The position numbers and the translations under genes are program-made. Shown piece after piece: positions 54,621 to 64,000 of a stretch of DNA of 64,000 nt. Position 1 is the stretch's first letter; each line of letters starts with the position of its first letter. The stretch comes from Tetrapyrgos nigripes (taxonomy: Eukaryota > Basidiomycota > Agaricomycetes > Agaricales > Campanellaceae). The notes below the pieces were generated by a model. That model made no database searches. It was not told where the DNA came from and worked only from the letters and a program-made list of their open reading frames with translations. The DNA lies in the NCBI GenBank assembly GCA_013368315.1, contig JAACJM010000366.1, forward strand, positions 1 through 64,000, in the 5' to 3' direction.

Positions 54621-57586
54621 TCAGTACTTCTCATGCCCGTTGAGTTTCTTAGCCATGGCACGCGGATCAGCCTGAGATTTCGATCTGAAAGGGAACTGCA
54701 GACGCCAAAGATCCAGAGATAAACGCCATCTGAACAGTTTACCTCCAAGCCGCCAACGAGCTTGAGTTTCTGTCTCGCCATCTATTCATATCATTCTGTA
54801 TCAGCACTGAAACGGACCAGTACTTCAACATAAAATCCACCACTCACCTATTATCGGCTGCCAATTCAACGTCTGAATCGCCTGAATCAGATCATCAAAT
54901 CGCATCTCTCGTTGACTATCATACAAAGCCATCGCAGCAGCGGTCTTGACTACGCTTTTGATTTCACGTCCGTTTAGTGGTAGATTGCGAAGAATCTTCT
55001 TTTGTTTAGGTTTTTCGTGCAGGAAGGCGAAGAACTGAGGATCTGCTTCTGATAGGAATGCGTCCCAGAGGTGTTCACGAGTCTCTGGGCTGAGTCTATC
55101 GTAGAATAAGGAGATGTGTATCCTTGATTTGATAGCCTCGTCGAAGACGGAGACTCGGTTCGTAGTGAGGAAGAGGATTCCGGGGTAGTATCTATGGCAG
55201 ACGATTAACGAGTGAATGATATAAGACGAGAAGAAGATACGTACTCCAGGTGTCGGAGGAATACAGCAACCATAGCATTCCGTTCAACGTTATCCACCTG
55301 TCTTCTCTCAAGAAAGACATCAGCCTCGTCAATTAGCGCAATGGCTTTCCATCGGAATGCCAGGGCAGAAATCCTGCTAAGAGCAGGATCTAATGATTCG
55401 GCGGTGACTCCCAAATCTCCAGCACTTATAAGATACAGAGCACTCCTTGTCACTGAAATGGAAATCAACTTAGGACTCAACGAACTTGCTCATCACCGGC
55501 GAGTGCTAAGAACTCACCTTCAGAAATCGCCTCTGCCGTCAAAGTCTTTCCAACACCCGGAGGACCTTATTAACATAAGTATTAGTCTGTTTGCACACTA
55601 GACAGAGCGACAGAGAAACGTGCACCATGCAAGTTGAAAATCAAGCCCATTCCTTTCCCAAGGACGAAATCATCAAACTTCAGCTTCCCACTAGTTTGCG
55701 TTTTGACCATGGCCAGGATCATCTCCTTTGTATCCTGAGGTAACTCGAGATTGTCGAAAATCTTATCGTTCCAATAGATGTCCTTAACGTCGGACACCCT
55801 GAATTCCACTGTGTCAAGGATAACTTAGTAAGTTAACCAAAGAAAATCATTTGTGATGCACGTACTCCATTTCCGATCGGACAAAGCATAACCGTGTACG
55901 GTCGTAGGAAACAGGAGGAAATCCTCTTCCTTCAGATTTTTGTCTTCTGTGGTCTCTACTCCTGCGGCGTCCCCGTAATGAAAACGCAGATTTTTGGGCG
56001 TAAAAGATCCAGAATAACGATCAAACATCACTATTCGATACATCAGACGGTGTCGCATCAATTTTTACTGCTTCTGTGCTTACTTCGATCAAGAATAATT
56101 CGCGACTTTACCTGTTGAAAATTGTTGTCAAGAGAGATGAGAGCGAGCTAGAGATACTACTCACCACAACCATTTGTACAGTCTGGTTATTTGGTGGTCT
56201 TGGAGTAAATGGATCTATCAGTCTATCCCGATCCGTCATAACTTGGTACGCAATCCCATTGTAGTCCATATGGCACCACGGTTGACGAACCAACTCCCAA
56301 TGTCGCTTTCCTCGCTGAATAAGATCTGCCTTATATTGCTTCGGATCCTTTAACCACGCAAGGGGGAATGCGGGTAGATCTCTGATAGGACGAACGCCCT
56401 TGAATGGGGGGATATTGATGGTGGTCTGTGCAAGCCCTGGACGACACATATCGACGTTGACGAATTCGCAGACCAGATCGAACCCTTCCCGCTCGTGCGG
56501 TAGCCTCAGCGCATCGTTAGAGATGACCTGCGTGTCCACCAAACGGATTGCTAATGGATCACCAGTTACAAGTGAATGGGTAACAATGATTTCGCCTCGG
56601 ACGAAGAGACTCCAAAGTAAGTCGTAAGTGACCATTTCTTCGGCTCGGAGATCTGCAATCTCTCGCAGCTGATCCCGATACTCCTTATCAATGAAGTCGA
56701 TCATCAGTTGCAGATGACGAAGCTCTTCGATCTCTAGTGATTTCTCTCGAAGAGCTTTGCGGAAAACGGGGAGGTAGGCGAGGAATTCTTTCTTCTCTAT
56801 CTGTCACGTTTAACTCCAATAATCAGTACCGCTTAGCTGAAGTAGGGAGTCAAGTCGCACCTTCACAGTCGAACTGGTTTGCAAGTTAAGTAATTCATTT
56901 GACTTTAGGACCGTCTTGACTATCGAGATGAGGATTGGGGAATGTATATGGATTTCATCCTTCACGTTCTCTTTGAATATATCCTGGACATAGTTCCGCA
57001 CAATTGAGATATCACATGTCACCTCCTCCTTGTCTTTTTGTGGTTCAGTCTCTTCTTCCCGAGTTATAAAGCCTTTCTTATCAGCGTCCCATCGAGTTTG
57101 GATACGTCGAACCTTCAGTTGGATGGGTTCCCTAGCAGGGGCCGCAGCAGGATTGGTGGAATCGGATGGTTGAGAGGTTTGCACTTCTACGTCCACTGAT
57201 AAGGGGTTTTGAGTTGGGGGGGAAGGGGTCGCAGCAGGAGTGATAGAATCGGATGGTTGAGAAGTTTGCACTTCTGCGTTCACTGATGAGGGGTTTTGAG
57301 TTGAGGGGGAAGGGGTCGCAGCAGGAGTGATAGAATCGGATGGCTGAGAAGTTTGCACTTCTGCGTTCACTGATGAGGGGTTTTGAGTTGGGGGGGAAGG
57401 GGTCGCAACAGGAGTGATAGAATCGGATGGTTGAGAAGTCTGCACTTCTGCGTCCACGAATGAGGGGTTTTGAGTTGCGGGGGAAGGGGTCGCAACAGGA
57501 GTAATAGAATTGGATGGTTGAGAAGTCTGCACTTCTGCGTCCACGAATGAGGGGTTTTGAGTTGAGGGGGAAGGGGCGGAGGACAT
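54621..57586 (-). CDS. AAA-family ATPase with DUF7025-type N-terminal region, copy 2 (832 aa)
   Basis: Nine exons join cleanly: 57586-56861, 56800-56165, 56111-56084, 56030-55866, 55808-55626, 55565-55518, 55452-55245, 55191-54848, 54781-54621, for 833 codons. Exon sizes of the AAA core equal those of copy 1. Walker A (GPPGVGKTLTAEAI), Walker B (AIALIDEADVFL), sensor 1 and the lid are kept. The main difference is the N terminus: about five repeats of 26 residues (TPSPPTQNPSSVNAEVQTSQ, then PSDSITP) absent from copy 1 add most of the extra length. Both copies look functional. Upstream sequence at 57640-57770 is shared with the first locus. Confidence 0.9.
57175..57580 (-). repeat. five 78-bp in-frame tandem repeats
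   Basis: Units of 78 bp encode 26 residues each in exon 1 of AAA copy 2. The units are very alike (GGTTGAGAAGTYTGCACTTC recurs), so the expansion is recent and may vary between strains. Confidence 0.88.
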
Positions 57587-57909
57587 ATAGACAGCAAAGG
57601 CGTCACTGGGGTAGACCTTGAGAGAAGAACAGAAAGGTCTGTATATATTGCGTGATCCCGTTCGTGTTTCCTATAAACAACCTATCGCTTAATTTAGCCA
57701 GGATACGCTATGATAGACTGATAGTTGGTTTGATAAATCGTTGCTGTCCGAACTGTATTGTACCAGTGCCATTGCTGTCCAAAAGGACCACCACCCCATC
57801 ATGCGCAAGATAGATAGACGCTGGACGCACCCTATTCTTGTAACTCTCGGCGCAATGATTCCTCCTTTCGCCCATTCCTGAGTCCAAGACCGTTGCAAGA
57901 CCGTAAGTA

Positions 57910-58656
57910 CAGTGGCGGCCGTTGAAAAATCCGCGTTCGCTTTTGGGCAAAACTTCTCACGCCCGCTCAGGTACCTCTCCTCCTCATCTACTTCGTCGAA
58001 ATAGCCCTTCATAATGTAGAATGCCCTATATAACTTGTTAGAAATGACCCGAAAACATGCTGGTGCCTGTAGCTAAAAAAATTACACGTAATTTTGAAGT
58101 CTGCCGGTCTCAACGCGTCATTTTGGCTGACTTGGACCTACAACAACCAACCATGGCTTTTCGCAACTATGTGCCCCCTGCTACTGCTCCACCTGCTCTT
58201 GTCCGCCCTCCTGAAGAACCCAGAAAGGATACAGTCCATTATTGAGAACTTGTGGGCTTATCTCGAAAGCCTTGTTCGTTCTCGTGTACCACTGCCAAGC
58301 AATGCGGAGCAGTTGTGGGAAGCACTGAAGGAGGAATGGCAGAACATTGACATGACATACATTAACAACATCTATGACTCTCTTCCCAATCGCATTTCTC
58401 TCATGAAGCAGGGTAGGGGTGGTGTGACTGACTATTAGAGTACTTGCAGTTATTTTGGCTTTCACCTTGCTATTTCTTGGGACTTTGTTGATATTGAAGC
58501 TTTACATATACATTAGATACCCTATAGCTCTTTGAAGTACGTGTAAATAACCCTATTTGCTGCTTTTCGATGAGGTAGACGAGGAGGAGAGGTACCTGAG
58601 CGGGCGTGAGAAGTTTTGCCCAAAAGCGAACGCGGATTTTTCAACGGCCGCCACTG
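57910..58656 (+). mobile_element. Tc1/mariner deletion derivative (747 bp)
   Basis: The ends CAGTGGCGGCCGTTGAAAAA and its complement are the outer part of terminal inverted repeats of about 84 bp, flanked by TA on both sides. Inside, the forward frame to 58438 keeps only a transposase C terminus (IIENLWAYLESLVRSRVPLP, then AEQLWEALKEEWQNIDMTYI), with the IENLW motif where the catalytic Glu lies. The catalytic Asp region has been deleted, so it is non-autonomous. Confidence 0.88.
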
Positions 58657-59411
58657 TACAATCATTCCAGTTATTCTAGATTCATAGCAGTCCTAGATGC
58701 CTCCTCCTCCTCCTCCCTTGAGCAAGACAATAAATTTTAGGCGCTCAGACAATGTGCAGATGGGTCTAAATTGCCGGATGGAGGTTCATTCAGTCCTTCA
58801 GATGCGTATCAAACGTATATAGTCCCCGTTCCTATATCTATAAAGAATGGGACAAACCCTGGGAAATGCGTCAAGCCAAATAGCCGAATTATAGCCGAAT
58901 TAGCACTTAAGCGAAAAAATTTATGTTTGTTTGGCTTCACCGCCTGACCGACGCGCGTCGCTTTTCCCTTTGTAGTTGCCCCCATTTTTAGAACCTCACA
59001 TTACAGCTAGTCTCTTATAAACAGACAGTATCAGCGATCATTGAAATGATGCGATAGCAGTCTGTCGTCAAAGCGGGGGTTTTTCGGGACCAGTTTTTTG
59101 TCAATACAAAGTTGATACAAAGGTAATGGAAAAGACTTATAACGTAATCTTCACACGACCTATTTTGGGAAGCGGTGCTCTTTCTGCTCAACTCGTCCCA
59201 ACGACTCTGCTGCTTCCTCCCGTTATATTTTGTGATAATAAAACTATAGATGTTATATTCCAGACTCTTTAATGGTCCTACAGCCCCCAGAAGCACCGAA
59301 AATGACCGGCACATAAGGGAAACAGACTGCGGGAATATTACGCAATAAGTCATCTTTGTAAGCAAAAAACTGGTCCCTAAGCTCTCGATCTCTTAAAACT
59401 AGACTACATTA
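58657..59411. other. spacer between two Tc1-type elements
   Basis: No gene seen. The frame at 59015-59365 on the minus strand has no recognisable domain. Confidence 0.45.
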
Positions 59412-59639
59412 CAGCGTCTTCGGAAAACCTTGTCATCTGCAAGTTTTTCAAGACAAAAGTCTCTAAACAAGCAATGTCAAGGCAATGTCAAGCGCTGTCA
59501 GGTAAAATAGGTGTCTGCAGGTCACCACATGGTATGGTACTAGGGTCCAAGGCACCAAGCATAGCTTGGACCAGCTAGTCTCTAGGTCGGAGTATGGTAC
59601 TTTCTGTAGCGCAAAAATTTTTCTTCTTCCCAATATCCA

Positions 59640-61575
59640 CTCCTATAATCATAATCATTCATACTACCAGCCAAACCACAATCTCGACAATTATCCTGAC
59701 AGCTCATATCCATCTTACTCTGCTGCATCCTTCAATCAGAATGCAGGAGATCACAGTCCGGGATGGTATGAGAACTGATATCTCAGTAATTTTGACAATC
59801 TTTGAGCACCATCTGTAGAGCCTGATTTTCCTGATAATCTGAAGAATATTCATTCATATAGTACTCAAAAGCTCCCTTTGAAAGCTCCTTATTATGCTCC
59901 TTATATAAATAGTATCAACGGCGGCAACAACTATAACTTCAATGAGTTTCTGGACTGGGACAACAATCTCAGCATTGATTCTTCCCCTGCCACTAGTCTG
60001 GATACCCCATTCACTGCTCTGCTAACACTTCCTGACTTGTCTGAAACACCTACCCCTGGTCCTGCAAAAAGGCATAATACTCATAATGGCAGGTGGCAAG
60101 AGCAGTCAGCCAATGCTCAAGTTCAATCTCAATGGCAACTGCCGTTGACGAGAAGTTCTCAGCAGTCATCCTCATAAAGCCTGAACTGCCCTCTTGAGTA
60201 CATGCGAAGTCCAAAGCCATCAAAGTTGACCCTCTACGCTATGGACTCAGTCAAGGCAACATTCAATGATCTTTTGGAAGCTCTTCGCAAGGAGCTTGGG
60301 CTCCAGCACTCCAGTCAAATTGTCACTCCCACCATGTGCTAGTTCTTTGAATCAGCTAGACCTGTCAAATTGCCACTCACAAATGAGATTGGCATGGCTA
60401 TTTTGCGGGACTCAATGACTACAACATCGAAGAAGGTGAAGCTCATTGCCATTGAAATGGTCCCAACCATGGCTGTCATAGAAGCTCCAGTAAGTTCTGT
60501 GCAGCATCCTCAAACTTCTCTCAACTAAAAACTTTCCAGGATACTGCATCTGCTTCAGGCTCTAATCCAGTCCTGGTTCTATCAAGATCCATTGATGAAG
60601 ATGAACACAGTGATGATGATCTTGGAGGACCTATTTACAAGAAGGTTAGATTTTACCTCATTGCCTCATTGCCTTTCATCACACTCACACCTCCTGTCAT
60701 TTAGGCTAATATTGATGATGCCACTGAAGCCATTCATGGTAAAATCCTCCAGACCTACCCTCAAGGTCACTGCCATGTTTATCCCAAAATCCACTGCTTC
60801 TATCATGTACCACCAGTCAACATTTTGATGTAGGCTTTTGTGAGAGAGGTTTGGTATGGGCAAATAAGATAGCATGTCATATTTTATGTTTTCAGTCTAG
60901 AGATACTCATTTGCTATGGTTTAGCAGGCAGAGCAGGGCAAACAAATCCCCAACTGTGACCTCACCCATGCTCCTATTGGCTCTGCCTGGTTCAAAGACA
61001 TGGACACTTTACCACTCAAGCTTTCAGGTGGTAATGAAGCCTAGCAGCAGCAACCTATTTCAGCAGCCTCTCAACAGACTCTGCCAGCACATCCTCCTCC
61101 CACACTACCAGCCCTACCTCTGCACCCTTCCACATTCCAAGCTGACAGCATCACCCTTCAGCTATCTCAAATCTCTGCTGCCCAAGCCCAAGCTGCTCAG
61201 ACCACACAAATGCAGCAGATGATGTTGCTTTCTGCTGGTATTTTCCCATACCAACAAGCTCCAGTCATGCCTGATCCGACTTCCACTCTCACTCCACCGA
61301 TCTCTACCCTCATTTTGTTGGAAACTGATCCTGACAACAGTCACTCTCATTGTTTCTCCTCCCCGCCTCTTGAGGAGGATCCTACCATTCTTGAAGAATT
61401 CTGCAAGAACTATAGGCTCAGCAACAAGACTTATCAGTGCCTTCAGAATATGGAGTTTATGCCAGGTCAGAATCTAAAGAATGTTGAGAAGGAGGAGTGG
61501 TCAAAGGTTGGGTTCACTTGGTTGAGTTGGGATAGGATTGTCAAGTTGAACAAGGCATACCAGAAGACTCTTTAG
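59640..61575 (+). pseudogene. companion protein of the Tc1/IS630 element, disrupted
   Basis: N-terminal pieces are Asn/Tyr/Ser-rich (NHNHSYYQPNHNLDNYPDSS). Then comes LDTPFTALLTLPDLSETPTP, followed in the same frame past a TAA by YMRSPKPSKLTLYAMDSVKA, TFNDLLEALRKELGLQ, a TAG, and ARPVKLPLTNEIGMAIL. The last exon (to 61575) is Pro/Gln-rich and ends in DPTILEEFCKNYRLSNKTY and GFTWLSWDRIVKLNKAY, a small helical SAM-like fold seen next to transposases in basidiomycetes. Stops TAA and TAG fit C-to-T change in CAA and CAG. The role of this gene type is not known; its place in the element suggests help in transposition. Confidence 0.6.
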
Positions 61576-61666
61576 GAGTCTTCCTCTTTCCTTTGTAAAG
61601 TAATATATCACTCATTCTTTACAATACAGTGTTCATAATTATTTTGTCCTACTGTTACGCTATGGC

Positions 61667-62800
61667 TTACAATACATATCCTGCATGTATGATCCATCCA
61701 ATAGCTTTTTGCACAATAACTGTCAAAGCAGCTTCAAGTAAGAATATGTGAGGATATCCAGCTCTTGCTGCATCTTTCCAATGTTGGTGAAGATAGGCCT
61801 TGACTTCAGCATTTGTAAGCAGATATGCATACATGAGGTTATGGCCATGTACCAGCACTGAAGCTCTCTTCAATGGGATTTAGATGAGGAGAATATGGTG
61901 GCAGGAAGACAATTCTACAACCTATAGTCAGATTAGAGATGTCTTACTGAGATTAAGGTCAAGAACACATACCCATTGCCTCAATAATCTCTTGAAGAAC
62001 CTCAGACTTGTGGATAGCACAGTTGTCCATTATAAGGATGCTTTGGTCTCCTGGGAATGGATTCATGGTTGGTATCTGAAAGACTTGAACAGCAGATCCA
62101 TATGAACAGAATAACACTCACCATGTCATCAATTATAAACTGCAAAAACTCTCCACCATCAACTGATCCTTGCACAACTTGTGTAGCTGCATATCCTTCA
62201 ACACCCAGGTGGCAACAAGGCTATAGTGGTCCCCTCGTATGAAATTGGCACCAATGACAGCACGTCATCCTGAAACTGAACGGCCATAATGCCTATAAAT
62301 TGTCCTATTGTCCTTGCTGGTCTCATTGATGAACAGAAGCTGAGAAGCAGAGTATCCACATTGATAGGCTTGACACCATTGTGTACACAAATCCTGGTCT
62401 CACTCCAAAGCTGTTCTATGTAGACATTTGTAAGAGATTGTGCAGTCTTCTAGAATTTGATGTAGTTGTGACTGGGAGATGGTGACATCATAAGTAACCA
62501 CAATCCATTCCTGTATCTCGTCAAGAAACAGTTCTGGAGCCTCCTTAGTCAGCTCAATCAAGTCATCCTGGACTGCTGGTGTCAATAGTGATGGCCTTCC
62601 TTGGTGATAACTGTGAGGTGCAATGACAGTGCCATCTTTGTTGAAGTTGTTTCGTCAGTGAGCAATGCTGCATGCAGATATACCAAGAAGCTGTGCAATT
62701 TCTGGAGGAGTCAAAGGGCCCAGACTTTGATGTTTTTGCTGATATGTCAGTATACTGTTGCAGTAAGAGTAGAGAGGCCAAAGGAATGTATTAGAAACTA
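61667..62800 (-). pseudogene. Tc1/IS630-type transposase, disrupted
   Basis: Minus-strand order: HTH LTPPEIAQLLGISACSIAH, a stop, GRPSLLTPAVQDDLIELTKE, EIQEWIVVTYDVTISQSQLH; the first catalytic region reads LLFINETSKDNRTIYRHYGR, with Asn where Asp is expected; then a stop, RAVIGANFIRGDHYSLVATW; and the Glu region CRIVFLPPYSPHLNPIEESF, with His in place of the usual Asp in PDxNPIE. Stops and frame changes are frequent. The Asp-to-Asn change fits a G-to-A mutation and alone would stop catalysis. Confidence 0.8.
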
Positions 62801-63000
62801 GATAGTATGTTCTACTCTACTGTAGAGCCTTTTTGTGATGTGCCTTGGACCATAGTACTGTACCATGTGGAGACCTGTGGATGCCTATTTTATCTGGCAG
62901 CACTTGAGATTGCCTTGACATTGCTTGTTTAGAGACTTTTGTCTTGAAAAACTTGCAGATGACAAGGTTTTCCAAAGACACTGTAAACCTTACATTAATA

Positions 63001-63227
63001 AGGTACGTGAAGTACACTTTGGGACCCAGTCATGTGAACCTGCACCTCCAATAACTTGCTCCGGAGAGTGAAATCAGGAAATTTGCCTCTGGGAGCCTCT
63101 TTGGAATAAAGAACCCATGAGGGCCCCAGTGGCTGATTTTTCAAATTTTCATTGTGCAAAGTGATATTGCAAAAATACAGAGGCTATAAAGCATGTGACT
63201 GGGTCCCAAAGTGAACTTCGTGTACCT
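63001..63227. mobile_element. small MITE (227 bp)
   Basis: Ends AGGTACGTGAAGTACACTTT and, inverted, AGGTACACGAAGTTCACTTT form a terminal repeat of about 36 bp including GGGACCCAGTCA. TAATA stands on both sides (62996-63000 and 63228-63232). No coding capacity. Confidence 0.75.
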
Positions 63228-64000
63228 TAATAGACTCTGATGAGAGAAGCTATTAGAATCTCACATGACTCAGATACTTTTCACGCAGTGCTCCAATTTG
63301 CATCTACACTAAATACACTAAATATATACTCATATATCACCTTCTTTTTGTCAGTGGTGGACTTAAGGCTTAGCCCTTAAGTTAAGTTAAGGCTTAATAT
63401 GTAATTAAGTTAAGTCCTAACATCAACACCAATCCTTAATAACCCTTAGCTTACCCTTAACTTGCCTTAGGCTATGTTTGGCAGCCAGCTCCAGATCTCA
63501 GTTACCTTTCTTAGCAGGTTGATTACATAAGTCATGACAGGTCTGTTTTTGCTTGTAGCTACTGTACCTTGGAATATACCACTTGCTTCTTCATGTCCCA
63601 CTGTCCTATGGACCCAGAACGGGTCTATAAATTACTCACCCCAGTTACTGGAACTGTTGTACAGTATGTGGTCCTAGTCATGCAGCTGTATCTTAGTCCC
63701 TTGTACTGGAAGCAAGACTACCATACATCTGCGCTCTCTGGCCATGCTTGGACACAGGAACTCATTCATGGACACCCAGACCGCATCTACTCATTGTCAC
63801 AGAAAGTGATGGTCTGCCTATTTTTCGACAATATCTCTACAACGGCTGCATTGTTTGGCTCCAATCAAGTTATAGTATTGTTTATTAGTAAAATGGAAAG
63901 CATTCAAAAACTGAATTTGAGATGCCCCAGTGAAGGGTTATTTCGAAAAAAGGGCATTTTGGAAAACCCCATTTTGCTACATCACCACATGATTTCTTTT
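63228..64000. other. right edge, no gene; TTAAG-rich tract
   Basis: From about 63358 to 63470 the sequence is dense in CTTAAG, TTAAGTTAAG and CCTTAA words in both orientations, following GTCAGTGGTGGA. This looks like the subterminal part of another DNA element running out of the window. No gene is seen after it. Confidence 0.45.

Larger units (their letters stand above)
54188..57586 (-). repeat. right arm of inverted AAA/ADP-ribosylglycohydrolase duplication
   Basis: It is the reverse-complement counterpart of 38607-42085. The AAA part stays intact; the glycohydrolase part is only a fragment. Confidence 0.8.
59412..62983. mobile_element. two-gene Tc1/IS630-type transposon (3.6 kb)
   Basis: The left end CAGCGTCTTCGGAAAACCTT and the inverted right end CAGTGTCTTTGGAAAACCTT begin terminal repeats of about 140-150 bp, flanked by TA at 59410-59411 and 62984-62985. 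Two of the first mismatches are CG on the left and TG on the right. It carries a forward companion gene and a reverse transposase, both with stops. Confidence 0.82.

Overview
The window looks like part of a basidiomycete (probably Agaricomycete) genome. Coding genes are split by many short GT-AG introns of about 35-80 nt. The gene families present (HET domain, NB-ARC/TPR NLR, TET/JBP-type dioxygenase, DUF7025-type AAA ATPase, small Cys-rich secreted protein, Gcn4-type bZIP) and the transposons fit that lineage. No rRNA, CRISPR array or bacterial operon is seen.

Layout. Positions 1-3.0 kb hold the 3' end of a T5orf172-type gene and a small Cys-rich secreted protein. Position 3.06 kb starts a 534-bp hAT-type MITE with an 8-bp target duplication. 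From 3922 to 14206 lies a 10.3-kb Mutator-like (MULE) transposon with 75-bp terminal inverted repeats and a near-perfect 9-bp duplication. It carries two open cargo genes on the + strand, a TET/JBP-like dioxygenase gene on the - strand, and a long MULE transposase gene ending in a SWIM finger. The dioxygenase and transposase genes are broken, mostly by stops that C-to-T change in CGA, CAA or CAG would create. An intact Tc1 element (8157-9783) sits inside the MULE transposase gene. From 15.5 to 22.3 kb is a graveyard: a HET fragment, two hAT remnants, a Helitron N-terminal region with a hAT nested in it, and a RecQ-like helicase pseudogene. From 24.6 to 27.9 kb is a decayed NLR with nine TPR units. 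From 29.9 to 36.1 kb is a Ty3/gypsy chromovirus with both LTRs, a 5-bp duplication and many stops.

From 38.6 to 57.6 kb the sequence is rich in CpG and genes are intact. Two copies of an AAA ATPase gene, each convergent with an ADP-ribosylglycohydrolase gene or its fragment, form an inverted duplication around a central block. That block holds a tRNA-Ile(AAU), a 558-aa Gcn4-type bZIP factor and a secreted protein of uncertain family. From 57.9 kb onward three more DNA transposons follow: a deleted Tc1 derivative, a 3.6-kb two-gene Tc1/IS630-type element, and a small MITE.

Taken together, the window is a mosaic. CpG-rich blocks keep intact genes, and CpG-poor blocks hold transposons and immune-type genes decayed in a way that suggests cytosine methylation followed by deamination. 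The most unusual unit is the MULE: it encodes a likely 5-methylcytosine oxidase and is itself decayed in a methylation-like pattern.
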